Below are positions 1 through 7,670 of a stretch of DNA of 64,000 nucleotides, in pieces. The notes beneath the pieces are model-generated. The model was not told where the DNA came from. It saw nothing but the letters and a program-made list of their open reading frames with translations, and did no database searches. Both the position numbers and the translations under genes were made by a program. Within the stretch, counting starts at the first letter, position 1. Each line of letters begins with the position of its first letter. The stretch covers positions 1-64,000 of the forward strand of contig JAEINS010000010.1 of assembly GCA_016342755.1 (NCBI GenBank), given 5' to 3'. Source of the DNA: Melioribacteraceae bacterium (GTDB lineage: Bacteria > Bacteroidota > Ignavibacteria > Ignavibacteriales > Melioribacteraceae).

Positions 1-72
1 AAACCTAATTATGCAACAAAATTAAATCGGGAAAAATAATTGTCGTTGACCGGAAATAATAGTTGTCGTTGA

Positions 73-207
73 TCAGTACGGGTTCATAACAGGCGGCCAT
101 TGCAGATATTTAGTATGTTCTAAATCCATTCCTTTAAACATGTTGTTGAGGTTTTCTTTTTTAAAATACTGATTGTTTCGGTATAAACTTAGATTACCCC
201 TAATTGT
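73..207 (-). pseudogene. Possible 3' remnant of a coding region
   Basis: The minus strand is open from 207 to the TGA at 73-75, and an in-frame TAA lies just upstream. The translated piece is rich in Asn, Lys and Tyr and ends in QWPPVMNPY, which reads like a real C-terminus rather than random AT-rich sequence. There is no start site, so if it was ever coding it is a fragment. I do not recognise the family. A chance open frame in AT-rich DNA remains possible. Confidence 0.2.
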
Positions 208-274
208 TTAATGACAGAATATCCAATTTTGATTTTACTTCTTAATAATTATTAAAAATAGCTCACCTGTTTAA

Positions 275-306
275 TTTTGGTTAATATTAAAAACTAACTA
301 GTTTTG
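275..306 (+). promoter_or_regulatory. Bacteroidota-type promoter before the flavoprotein gene
   Basis: TTTTG at 275-279, a 19-base spacer and TAGTTTTG at 299-306 match the TTTG-N19-TAnnTTTG consensus of the Bacteroidota primary sigma factor. The ATG is at 311, only four bases after the -7 element, so the transcript would be leaderless or nearly so; no Shine-Dalgarno is present. Confidence 0.5.
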
Positions 307-310
307 TGTT

Positions 311-1522
311 ATGATAAATACAAAAAACATTGCTATAATTGGAGGAGGCCCGTCTGGATTAATTGCGGCATACAGATTGGCATCAAAAGGTTTTAGCGTT
401 CATTTATTTGAACGAAAAAAATCTTTAGCTAGAAAATTTAAGATTGCCGGTAAAGGCGGATTAAACCTGACTTATTCTGAACCGATCAAGAATTTTATTG
501 ATAAGTATGAACCTCATCAAGAATTTTTCGATACTGTTTATAAAAATTTTTCTCCAAAAGATTTTATAAACTGGTTAAACTCACTTGGAGTAGAAACTTT
601 TGTTGGGACTAGTTCGAGGGTTTTTCCAAAAGATAAATCAGCCGCAGAAATTATAAAGACAATTCAAAATGAATTATTAAAACTGAATGTTAAAATTCAT
701 TACGAGCATTTCTGGAAAGGTTTTGATGATAAAGGCAGTTTAATTTTCGAAACAGATAATGAAACCATCAATCAAAATTTTGATGCAGTATTACTAGCTC
801 TTGGCGGTGCAAGTTACAGTTTCACCGGTTCTGATGGGAGTTGGAAAGATATTCTTGCTGAGAAAGAAATTAAGATCCATGATTTTAAACCTTCCAACTG
901 CGGGTTTGAAGTTGAGTGGAGTGAAGTTTTCAAAAGTAAAAATGAATCTCAGCCTCTTAAAAATATAAAACTGATACTTGATGATAAATCAATCCGTGGA
1001 GAAGCAATGATTACTTCTTACGGAATTGAAGGCGGAGTTATTTATCATTTAAGTAGATATATTCGCAACAAAATAGAGCATGAAGGATTTTGTACTGTTT
1101 ATATCGATCTGAAACCAGATTTATCAGAAGCTGAAATATTAAAACGACTTTCCGCCAACAGAGGAAAACAAAGTTATACAAACTTTTTAAGAAAAAAAAT
1201 TAAACTTAGCGGTGCGGGATTTGGATTATTAAAAGAAGCAACATCTAAAGAAAATATGAATGAACCGAAAAAATTAGCTGCTATTATTAAAAAACTTCCA
1301 ATAGTGTTAACAAAACCAAGACCAATTGAAGAAGCAATTTCCACAGCCGGAGGAATTGATTTTTCCGAGATTGATGATAAGATGATGCTTAAGAATTTAC
1401 CGGGAGTTTTTGTTTGTGGCGAAATGCTTGACTGGGAAGCTCCAACCGGAGGTTATCTTCTTCAAGGTTGTTTTAGTACTGGCGTTTTTGCTGCCGATGG
1501 AATTGCTAGGTATTTAAAATAG
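311..1522 (+). CDS. NAD(P)/FAD-dependent oxidoreductase, BaiN/YhiN (HI0933-like) family
   Basis: A 403-residue flavoprotein. The N-terminus has a Rossmann dinucleotide-binding motif (GGGPSG, residues 11-16) with the acidic ribose-binding residue in LFERK, followed by the family motif KFKIAGKGGLNLT. The C-terminus has the second FAD contact region (VCGEMLDWEAPTGGYLLQG). The TSSRVFP segment is typical of the subgroup known as TIGR03862. The family is soluble and poorly characterised; one relative, BaiN, reduces bile-acid intermediates, but the substrate here cannot be inferred. It is monocistronic, with the next gene facing it. The ATG at 311 is the first possible start, directly after a promoter match. 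Confidence 0.85.
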   Translation: MINTKNIAIIGGGPSGLIAAYRLASKGFSVHLFERKKSLARKFKIAGKGGLNLTYSEPIKNFIDKYEPHQEFFDTVYKNFSPKDFINWLNSLGVETFVGTSSRVFPKDKSAAEIIKTIQNELLKLNVKIHYEHFWKGFDDKGSLIFETDNETINQNFDAVLLALGGASYSFTGSDGSWKDILAEKEIKIHDFKPSNCGFEVEWSEVFKSKNESQPLKNIKLILDDKSIRGEAMITSYGIEGGVIYHLSRYIRNKIEHEGFCTVYIDLKPDLSEAEILKRLSANRGKQSYTNFLRKKIKLSGAGFGLLKEATSKENMNEPKKLAAIIKKLPIVLTKPRPIEEAISTAGGIDFSEIDDKMMLKNLPGVFVCGEMLDWEAPTGGYLLQGCFSTGVFAADGIARYLK

Positions 1523-1554
1523 TTTGAAAAAATATTTCTATTTAGATTTTTCTA

Positions 1555-2058
1555 TCAAAAATTATTCTCAACACCTTTTACTAATTCCCACTTTAACGGA
1601 TTTTGTATAATATACTTTCGTGTTTCAAATAACTCTTTTTCATTTCTAATTATTCTGTCATAGAATGATCGATGCCAATTAAACTCACTCTTCCCTAACT
1701 TATGAATTTCTGCAGAAGATTTAGTTTTAAAAGCTCCAATCAATTCTGATAATGATTTTACTTTCTTAGGTAAGGACAAGTTGCGACTTGTCCCTACATT
1801 TTCTCTATCAATAATTAAAATTCCATGGAAATGATCTGGCATAATTTGATATTCATCCAGGAAACAATAATTGTATTGTTCCGATAACCAATTCCACCAC
1901 TTATCAACAATTTCGCCATTATTATTCAAAACCATTTTTCCATTACATACATCACCAAAATAGTGTTTGTTATTTTTTGTGCAGATAGTAACAAAATAGT
2001 ATCCAGAATTAGAGTAATCATAATTCTTTATTCGGTTTGCCTTTCGGTGATGAACCAT
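1555..2058 (-). CDS. REP-associated tyrosine transposase (IS200/Y1-like)
   Basis: A Y1-type HUH nuclease/transposase of the RAYT group, about 167 residues. It begins RxYDYSxxGYYFVTICT, carries the metal-binding HxH motif in MPDHFHGIL, and has the probable catalytic Tyr in SFYDRIIRNEKEL, followed by the YIIQNPLKW ending. The frame stays open upstream to 2124, but ATG at 2056-2058 (MVHHRK) is where family similarity begins. Within the gene, 1771-1796 is a palindrome translated as VGTSRNLSL, a word I recall as recurrent in RAYT proteins of this group. No terminal inverted repeats were found, as expected for a RAYT, which moves REP palindromes rather than itself. The motifs are intact, so it may be active. 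Confidence 0.85.
   Translation of the reverse strand: MVHHRKANRIKNYDYSNSGYYFVTICTKNNKHYFGDVCNGKMVLNNNGEIVDKWWNWLSEQYNYCFLDEYQIMPDHFHGILIIDRENVGTSRNLSLPKKVKSLSELIGAFKTKSSAEIHKLGKSEFNWHRSFYDRIIRNEKELFETRKYIIQNPLKWELVKGVENNF
1771..1796. repeat. REP-like palindrome inside the transposase gene
   Basis: GGACAAGT (1774-1781), a TGCG loop and ACTTGTCC (1786-1793) form an 8-bp perfect stem, and TA/TA pairs extend it. It lies in frame within the transposase gene. RAYT enzymes recognise such REP hairpins, so an inserted or captured element is plausible. Confidence 0.6.
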
Positions 2059-2116
2059 TTTCGCCCAATTAAAATGATCAAATTTTAAAGTGACAACTTG
2101 CAAAACATTTAAACAA

Positions 2117-2135
2117 GGACGCAAGGTTTGCGTCC
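2117..2135. repeat. REP-like palindrome, GGACGCAA word
   Basis: GGACGCAA and TTGCGTCC flank a 3-base loop in the gap between the M24 peptidase stop and the transposase start. The same word with one base changed (GAACGCAA...TTGCGTTC) recurs at 15874-15898. The T-run after it on the minus strand is weak, so it is better called a repeat than a terminator, although it could end the peptidase transcript. Confidence 0.55.
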
Positions 2136-2149
2136 TCTACACAAACAAT

Positions 2150-3340
2150 CTATTTAATAATATAAATTTCCTTCTGCGGTTCCGATATATACTCACATCC
2201 GTCTTTTGTAATTACAACTTCCTCTTCAATTGTCGCGATACCGTAACCTTCAATTGGCAGTCTTGGTTCAATTGTAAAAACCTGATTCTCTTCCAATTTC
2301 ATGTAAGGAAGATTTCCATATCTATCCCACTCCGGCGCTAACAAAGCTCCGCCGTCATGCGCAACTCTGCCCACCTGATGACCTAAACCATGAGGATATT
2401 CGGGATATCCATTACTCGTAATATGATCACGTGCAATTTTATCAATTTCAAAAGCTTGTTTTCCAGGTTTTATTGCATCGGCTGCCATTTGAATAGAATC
2501 TTTAATTACGTTAAATCCTTTCATCACTTCGGCAGGAACTTCTGTTTCACCATCTTTTAAAACATACCAGGTTCTTTGCAGATCCGCACAGTAACCATCC
2601 ACTTTAACCCCGAAATCCATATTTATAACATGACCACGCTCAACCTTTCTTTCAGTCGGGCCGGCATGTGCACCGGCTGTATCCGGACCGGAAAAAACGG
2701 CTGGACAATGTTCTTCATCCCACGCAAGTTCAAAACCCTTTTCATTAACAATGTTTTTTACAAAGTCAGCAACATCCTTTTCAGAAACGCCGGGTTTAAG
2801 GTAACCGGTTACCTGATCGAATATAGCTAAGGTTTCCTTGATGGCTTTTTTCATTTTAATTATTTCGGAGTCCGATTTTCTGCCTCGTAATGCGGCAACA
2901 ATTTCTTCGGAAGAAACAAGACAATCTTTATATTCAGTCCCATTTAAAATTTCCATCAATTCTAAATAACAGCCGTGTGTCATTCCATCAGCTAAACTGC
3001 TGTTTCTCGAAAAGTTGATCGCAATTTTATTTGGATTAATTTCCTTTATAACTTTCAATAGGTCTTCTTTTACAGATTTCAGATAACTGATTATATTTTT
3101 AAATGTCCCAACATCTTTCATGTTTGGCTCTTCAAGCGAACCAATTATAGCTGTTGTATCACCATCTTTAGTAATTATAAAAGCTGAATGCCATGTTGCA
3201 CCCGTTCCAACAAGCATATCCATCATAGGATCTTTTATGTTGCCAGTCTCACGTACAAATGTCAACCACATATCAATATCTTTTTCGTGAAGAATTTCAG
3301 CAGCTTGTTTCTGTTTTTCTAAAATCATTTCTTTTAACAT
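2150..3340 (-). CDS. M24 family metallopeptidase (Xaa-Pro aminopeptidase-like)
   Basis: A 396-residue cytosolic aminopeptidase-fold protein with no signal peptide. Residues 1-140 are the creatinase-type N-terminal domain and about 150-390 the pita-bread catalytic domain. All five dinuclear-metal ligands can be placed: Asp in NMDFG, Asp in CADLQRT, His in HGLGHQVG, Glu in TIEPR and Glu in TIEEEV. The family removes N-terminal residues, often before proline, in peptide recycling. ATG at 3340 follows AGAGGAC, a good Shine-Dalgarno. The gene stands alone, with 72 bases separating it from the TPR gene upstream. Prolidase and Xaa-Pro aminopeptidase specificities cannot be told apart from sequence. 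Confidence 0.9.
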   Translation of the reverse strand: MLKEMILEKQKQAAEILHEKDIDMWLTFVRETGNIKDPMMDMLVGTGATWHSAFIITKDGDTTAIIGSLEEPNMKDVGTFKNIISYLKSVKEDLLKVIKEINPNKIAINFSRNSSLADGMTHGCYLELMEILNGTEYKDCLVSSEEIVAALRGRKSDSEIIKMKKAIKETLAIFDQVTGYLKPGVSEKDVADFVKNIVNEKGFELAWDEEHCPAVFSGPDTAGAHAGPTERKVERGHVINMDFGVKVDGYCADLQRTWYVLKDGETEVPAEVMKGFNVIKDSIQMAADAIKPGKQAFEIDKIARDHITSNGYPEYPHGLGHQVGRVAHDGGALLAPEWDRYGNLPYMKLEENQVFTIEPRLPIEGYGIATIEEEVVITKDGCEYISEPQKEIYIIK

Positions 3341-3412
3341 TTAGTCCTCTGTTAAATTTTATATTTAATTGGTCGTTTGTAAACTTACTTATTCAGACCA
3401 TATTTATCAAAA

Positions 3413-4549
3413 TTATTTCTCGTATGGTTTTTCTAAATAACGTTCAGCTTTTTCGTGAGACTCTCTGAATTCATCGTAGTCTAAAACTTTTTCATAATAG
3501 AATAATGCTTTATCCCTTTTATTTAACTGGTCATTTAACATTCCCAGATATAATGCTGTGTTTACTACAAATCCGTTTTCATCTTCTTCAATTTTGCTGG
3601 CAACTGAATCACATTTTGCGAAGTAAGAAAAAGAACTATCTGTATTGTCTTCTGAAAAATGAAACAATCCCATGTAATATAAGGCTTCCCGCTCAACTCT
3701 TTTATTATAGCCGGTTTTCTTTCTTAAACATTTTTTATGAATATCTTTAAATATAACTGATGCTTCCGGGTAGCCATATAATCTAATGTAAATCCGTCCA
3801 ATAAATCTATGGAAAACGGGATTGTCAGGAAATTCTTTGTGAAGCAGTTTAGCCCATTTAAGTGATTCGGAATAATCCTGTTCAAAATTAAAATAAAGAT
3901 TCATAAGAAAATAACGGGATTCAATTTGTGTATACTTCCCATTATAAGCTGTATTCTCCAGGTATTCTATTCCTTTTTTTTTATCGCCTTTTGGGAAAAA
4001 GAACATAAGCGGTTTTACTGCCGGATATTTTTCGGGCACGGCGGCAGCATAATAATTGTAAATCCCAAACCCCAATTTTAAGTCTATATTTGTTGAATCA
4101 ATCTCGTAAGCCTTAAAGACCAATGGTAACGCCTCTTTTCCGTCAGCCGCCGCATCAAACCAGTCTTTTCTTATGGAACGTAATCTGCCTCTAAACCCGA
4201 TTGCCCCTCCCTTAAAAAAAAGAGCTTCTGGATCATTCTCATTTTCATCGAGTATATCATCGCAAAAATCGATTACTTCTTCAAGTTTATCATAAAACAG
4301 ATCATCATATTGTTCATTGTTAAGATCAAGAAGAACTTTCCACCAGATAATCATTGCGCTAAAAAATTTGCCGGCCGGATGCTTAGGATAGTCTGTTTTC
4401 AATTTTTCAAAAGTAAATTCGGCCTGTTCAAATTCCAGACTATATATTTCATCTATTCCTTTTATTACCAAAGAATCAAATTTTGTTTCTTGTGAAAATA
4501 GAAGTGTTGGAAAAATAAGGGCGATATATAAAATTAATTGTTTTTTCAT
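3413..4549 (-). CDS. Exported tetratricopeptide-repeat protein
   Basis: About 378 residues. ATG at 4547-4549 begins a clear signal peptide (MKKQLILYIALIFPTLLFS) with predicted cleavage before Gln; the frame extends ten codons further upstream but that part looks non-coding. The mature protein is helical, with TPR-like units such as the YSLEFEQAEFTFEKL segment near the N-terminus and further degenerate repeats through to the C-terminus (ALFYYEKVLDYDE). Such proteins act as periplasmic or outer-membrane-associated scaffolds. No catalytic motif is visible, and its partner is unknown. It lies downstream of the C45-type hydrolase on the same strand, separated by a palindrome. Confidence 0.75.
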   Translation of the reverse strand: MKKQLILYIALIFPTLLFSQETKFDSLVIKGIDEIYSLEFEQAEFTFEKLKTDYPKHPAGKFFSAMIIWWKVLLDLNNEQYDDLFYDKLEEVIDFCDDILDENENDPEALFFKGGAIGFRGRLRSIRKDWFDAAADGKEALPLVFKAYEIDSTNIDLKLGFGIYNYYAAAVPEKYPAVKPLMFFFPKGDKKKGIEYLENTAYNGKYTQIESRYFLMNLYFNFEQDYSESLKWAKLLHKEFPDNPVFHRFIGRIYIRLYGYPEASVIFKDIHKKCLRKKTGYNKRVEREALYYMGLFHFSEDNTDSSFSYFAKCDSVASKIEEDENGFVVNTALYLGMLNDQLNKRDKALFYYEKVLDYDEFRESHEKAERYLEKPYEK

Positions 4550-4560
4550 AGAATGGATTA

Positions 4561-4589
4561 AGGTGACATCTTTTAACAAGATGTCACCT
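4561..4589. repeat. Perfect palindrome AGGTGACATCTT
   Basis: AGGTGACATCTT (4561-4572), a 5-base loop and AAGATGTCACCT (4578-4589) make a 12-bp perfect stem. It sits 11 bases after the stop of the hydrolase gene. On that strand TTAATCC follows rather than a T-run, so a REP-like element or processing hairpin is more likely than a standard intrinsic terminator. Confidence 0.6.
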
Positions 4590-4599
4590 ATTTCAAATT

Positions 4600-5838
4600 T
4601 TAATGTAGAATCTTCATTTTAATTCCAAACGCTTTTTCATATTCTGAAGCAATAAGTTTATCAAGCCAGCGGTAGTAATCCTGCACTTCCTCTTCGGCTA
4701 AACCTTTATTTCTCCAGTTACTAATTTTTTTATCGGTATACTCAAAGACTTCATCTTCAATTTTTCTAATCTTCTGATAAATACCTTCACCATCTTTATT
4801 ATATAAAGCAGTAAGATTCATATAAGAATTTCCATTGCCGCGTTCAATTGGGTAAACTTGTTTTTTCAAATTTAAAGCGGCATTACAAATTGGAGCGTTA
4901 CCGGTTTCATCAGCTATAGCTACTTTAGGAAGCTCAGGACAGACTGAGACCCAGGCCGGAATTGCGACTGTACAAAGCTGATAGCCCAAAATAGTCCACA
5001 TAGTAGTCATTTCAACCGGTTCACCTTCTTTAACTCCTTCGCATAAAAAGGTTGAGGCTGATGAATATCTTGGAATGTAATCCTGAGTAATTATATAAAA
5101 AGGATCGTTTGAATCTTTAGGAAAATCATTGTTCCAGTCTTTTTTTAGAAGAGAATGTTTTAGACAGCGGCTAATATCTTTCAAGAAAAATTTATGATCA
5201 ATACTCTTAGTTGCCTCTGCATTATATAATAATTCTTCGGCATTAAAATATCTTATGTATCCGTAGCCATCATCTCTTGTTCCGGTAAAAGAATAATTTG
5301 TTCTAATAACATAACCAAACGGAGCAATTTTAGTATCGTTTACATCAATCTTTTTAAATCCCCAGTTATCAGTCTCATAATAAGCCGCTCCGCCAAAGGC
5401 ATCGATTACGCCAAAGTTTGCTTCAACCCCAAGCGGTTTTGGTAAGTTATTAAGTAACTTTTCGAAGTCTTCTGTACTTTTACACTCTTGTAAAGCCAGT
5501 TTTATAATTATGCCTTCCCTATCCATCACAGAAGTTGTATCGTCTTCAGACTTAAGATTATAGGAAGCAGAATTCATAATGCAGAAACCGGCTGAGTTTG
5601 TTCCCATCCAGACTTCGTTTCCATCTTTATCAACAGAATTTACAACACCCATATAATTGTATTTACCATCTTCAAAATACATTATTTTGTTTTGAAGTTG
5701 CCCTGTATCACGATGTTTGAAAATTAATGGTCGTCCGTTTTTTGTAAACTTACCAGATACAATTGCTGTTGTGCAGGCTTCAGTCTGATTTATGAATAGA
5801 AAAGCTGAGAGTATAAAAAATGTCAATAATCGGCGCAT
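4600..5838 (-). CDS. Exported Ntn-hydrolase, peptidase C45/acyltransferase-like
   Basis: A 412-residue protein. A signal peptide (residues 1-21, ending in TEA) is followed directly by CTTAIVSGK. In this N-terminal-nucleophile group (penicillin V acylase, 6-APA acyltransferase, C45 and C69 relatives) the Cys freed at the mature N-terminus is the nucleophile, so Cys22 is the likely catalytic residue and signal cleavage would also activate the enzyme. The region WMGTNSAGFCIMNSASY fits the core beta-sandwich. It probably hydrolyses an amide or peptide bond in the periplasm; the substrate is unknown. The position of Cys22 and the fold are seen directly, and activation by signal peptidase is inference. 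Confidence 0.75.
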   Translation of the reverse strand: MRRLLTFFILSAFLFINQTEACTTAIVSGKFTKNGRPLIFKHRDTGQLQNKIMYFEDGKYNYMGVVNSVDKDGNEVWMGTNSAGFCIMNSASYNLKSEDDTTSVMDREGIIIKLALQECKSTEDFEKLLNNLPKPLGVEANFGVIDAFGGAAYYETDNWGFKKIDVNDTKIAPFGYVIRTNYSFTGTRDDGYGYIRYFNAEELLYNAEATKSIDHKFFLKDISRCLKHSLLKKDWNNDFPKDSNDPFYIITQDYIPRYSSASTFLCEGVKEGEPVEMTTMWTILGYQLCTVAIPAWVSVCPELPKVAIADETGNAPICNAALNLKKQVYPIERGNGNSYMNLTALYNKDGEGIYQKIRKIEDEVFEYTDKKISNWRNKGLAEEEVQDYYRWLDKLIASEYEKAFGIKMKILH

Positions 5839-5919
5839 TTAAAACCCCATAAAGATTTATAAAAGATAGAGATAAACTTATTAAATAATGACGAGTATGA
5901 CAAAGAGAAAAGGAACTAC

Positions 5920-6450
5920 TTAAAACCCTTTACCAATGTGTATTCCAGCCATAAGGTGATTATCTTCTTTTGCAAAGCCAACTCCCACTACAGGACCAAT
6001 TCCAAATCCATGAAATTCAAATTCGTAAGTTAATTCCATGTGGGTTACAAACTGATTTTCACTTTCACCATCATGTTCCGTAAAAAGAAGGCCTGGAGAA
6101 ATATCTAAAATAAAAGCAGAGATTGGATTAACTGAAATTGTTCCAACTATACTATAGTGTGTATGTTCTGTAAAAATATACTCAAATCCAGCACCTAGAG
6201 AAAATTTACTCAGCATACCTTCTGAACCTAAACTTTTTAACAAATGAAGATGTGCACTCGGAGCATTTTCATCTTCCTCAGATAAATGTGCCATACCAAC
6301 AGAAATTCCGAATTCATAATCGTGAGAACCGTGTGCATGACCCTCATGCTCTTGTTCGTGATCATGTTTTTCATGCTGAGCATTAATAACTACAGAAGTG
6401 AAAAAGAATAAGGCAATTAACAGTCTATAATGGTTTTTAATTTTATTCAT
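5920..6450 (-). CDS. His-rich outer-membrane beta-barrel protein
   Basis: A 176-residue protein with a signal peptide cleaved before Gln (VVINA then QHEKHDHE). A His/Glu/Asp-rich segment at about residues 25-43 (alternating H, D, E) precedes alternating hydrophobic strands ending in GIHIGKGF, typical of a small outer-membrane barrel. The His cluster could bind divalent metal such as Zn, Cu or Ni. A second protein with the same design lies at 27965-28522. No partner gene is adjacent. It is preceded by a well-formed promoter at 6504-6533. Function is unknown; the barrel and metal-binding ideas are inference from composition. Confidence 0.65.
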   Translation of the reverse strand: MNKIKNHYRLLIALFFFTSVVINAQHEKHDHEQEHEGHAHGSHDYEFGISVGMAHLSEEDENAPSAHLHLLKSLGSEGMLSKFSLGAGFEYIFTEHTHYSIVGTISVNPISAFILDISPGLLFTEHDGESENQFVTHMELTYEFEFHGFGIGPVVGVGFAKEDNHLMAGIHIGKGF

Positions 6451-6503
6451 GATTTCTCATTTCAATTTTTGTCTGAATTTAAAAATTATAAAAATAAGAT
6501 GAT

Positions 6504-6533
6504 CAAAACTACTTAACGATTCTAATCTACAAA
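6504..6533 (-). promoter_or_regulatory. Bacteroidota-type promoter of the His-rich barrel gene
   Basis: On the minus strand TTTG (6533-6530), an 18-base spacer and TAGTTTTG (6511-6504) match the TTTG-N19-TAnnTTTG consensus. It lies about 54 bases upstream of the ATG at 6450 and is followed by an AT-rich leader. Confidence 0.5.
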
Positions 6534-6585
6534 AATAATAGCGATAGTTTGATCATTTTAACTTAGAAGTTATTACTATTCACCA

Positions 6586-6629
6586 AATAAAAAAAAAGGC
6601 TAACATTTCAATAAATATAAGCCTTTTAA
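6586..6629 (-). terminator. Intrinsic terminator after the DUF4922 gene
   Basis: On the minus strand AAAAGGCT pairs with AGCCTTTT across an 18-base loop, and a run of nine T follows. It lies 25 bases after the stop of the DUF4922 gene and closes the glycosyltransferase-DUF4922 transcript. Confidence 0.7.
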
Positions 6630-6653
6630 ATAATTTACAACATAATCTTTATT

Positions 6654-7670
6654 CTATTCAAACAGATCAGTTAAAGTTTTAACAAGATATTCAAACTTTT
6701 CCTTGGAAACTGAAATCTGACGGAAAATATCTGCTATATCTTCTTTAGTTATCTTTTTGAAATCTTCTTCCAAAGGTGTAATACAAACTCCACCCATATC
6801 AACTGAAGCTGGGCTAAGTAAAATTCTCTTATCCCCTTCTTCAAAAAATTGTGTTGGGCGATGATTTTCTCTAGGGAAAATTATAACTCTCCATTTGTTA
6901 TCCTGATAAGAAGTTATAATGTTCATCATCGGTTCAATTTCACTATTAGAAACTTTGTTGAACGCTTCGTAAAACACATTAAACACATTCAATATTTCAA
7001 GCTTATCAGAACTTTCAATTGAAATGAAGTTTCTTAAATATTTATCAACAGCATAAACATTTACATTATCATTTGTGTGAATTGCCTTGCCATACTTTTC
7101 GATAATAGAATCATATTCATAATCGATAGGCATAAAATTTCTTGATCCGGCTTGATAATGCATATGATCAGGTGCCGAGGCTCCACATTTTGGTCCGTTA
7201 TAAAAAAGGACATAATGTTTTCCTAAAGCTTTTGCAAAATTTAGCATGTCATCAAAGTTATCTTTAATAAGCTGATCGACATGTGCAATTTTGGGTAATG
7301 TAAAATGCTCTGGGAATATTGGAAATGGATTTACTAAAATTAGATAATCGCTTCCAAAAGGTAATGCTTTTTGTTCTTTGGGCAAATGTGCCGGACAGAG
7401 AAAGCATTTTCTTTCTTTAATAGTTTTAGCATCAACTTTAGCTGCCGAGGATGTAATTCTTCCAGGATTAAACTGAACTTTAACCTTAAATCCGTCAAAT
7501 TCTAATTCTTTAACTTCAACGGTTTCTAAATCAGAAAATCCTTTTTGGGGCAATGACCATGTTTCTTTTTGCTGTAAAAGAAGAGATCCGGCTTTTGTGG
7601 CCAGATCTTCTTCGTTTGTATATTTTTTTAATTCTTCGTCACTTAAAAATATATTACTATTTACTTCCAT
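6654..7670 (-). CDS. DUF4922 protein, HIT-like nucleotidyltransferase
   Basis: About 338 residues, resembling the DUF4922 family of Bacteroidota, which has a HIT/galactose-1-phosphate uridylyltransferase-like fold. CFLCPAHLP resembles the Cys-pair zinc motif, and [13 protein letters not shown] carries the HxHxQ active-site motif of the HIT superfamily. It probably transfers or removes a nucleotide on a (sugar) phosphate. ATG at 7668-7670 follows AAAGG and lies inside the end of the glycosyltransferase gene (14-base overlap), so the two are translationally coupled. A start nine codons upstream is possible but lacks a Shine-Dalgarno. Substrate is unknown; a role in the same glycan or nucleotide-sugar pathway is inferred from coupling. 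Confidence 0.75.
   Translation of the reverse strand: MEVNSNIFLSDEELKKYTNEEDLATKAGSLLLQQKETWSLPQKGFSDLETVEVKELEFDGFKVKVQFNPGRITSSAAKVDAKTIKERKCFLCPAHLPKEQKALPFGSDYLILVNPFPIFPEHFTLPKIAHVDQLIKDNFDDMLNFAKALGKHYVLFYNGPKCGASAPDHMHYQAGSRNFMPIDYEYDSIIEKYGKAIHTNDNVNVYAVDKYLRNFISIESSDKLEILNVFNVFYEAFNKVSNSEIEPMMNIITSYQDNKWRVIIFPRENHRPTQFFEEGDKRILLSPASVDMGGVCITPLEEDFKKITKEDIADIFRQISVSKEKFEYLVKTLTDLFE

Larger units (their letters stand above)
1..310. other. Gene-free left edge with repeat and ORF remnant
   Basis: No intact gene is visible. Positions 34-49 and 54-72 form a direct repeat: AAATAAT followed by TGTCGTTGA, with AGT inserted in the second copy. On the minus strand 207 to 73 is open for 44 codons and ends in TGA beside the second repeat; its product ends QWPPVMNPY and has no start codon with a Shine-Dalgarno. 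Repeats next to an ORF tail would suit the decayed end of an insertion sequence (IS21-type ends carry such repeats), but this is inference. The right end holds the promoter of the next gene. Confidence 0.3.

Noticed and set aside
2090-2341. 83-codon plus-strand ORF spanning the transposase/peptidase gap
   Set aside because: It runs antisense into the peptidase gene and its product has no recognisable pattern.
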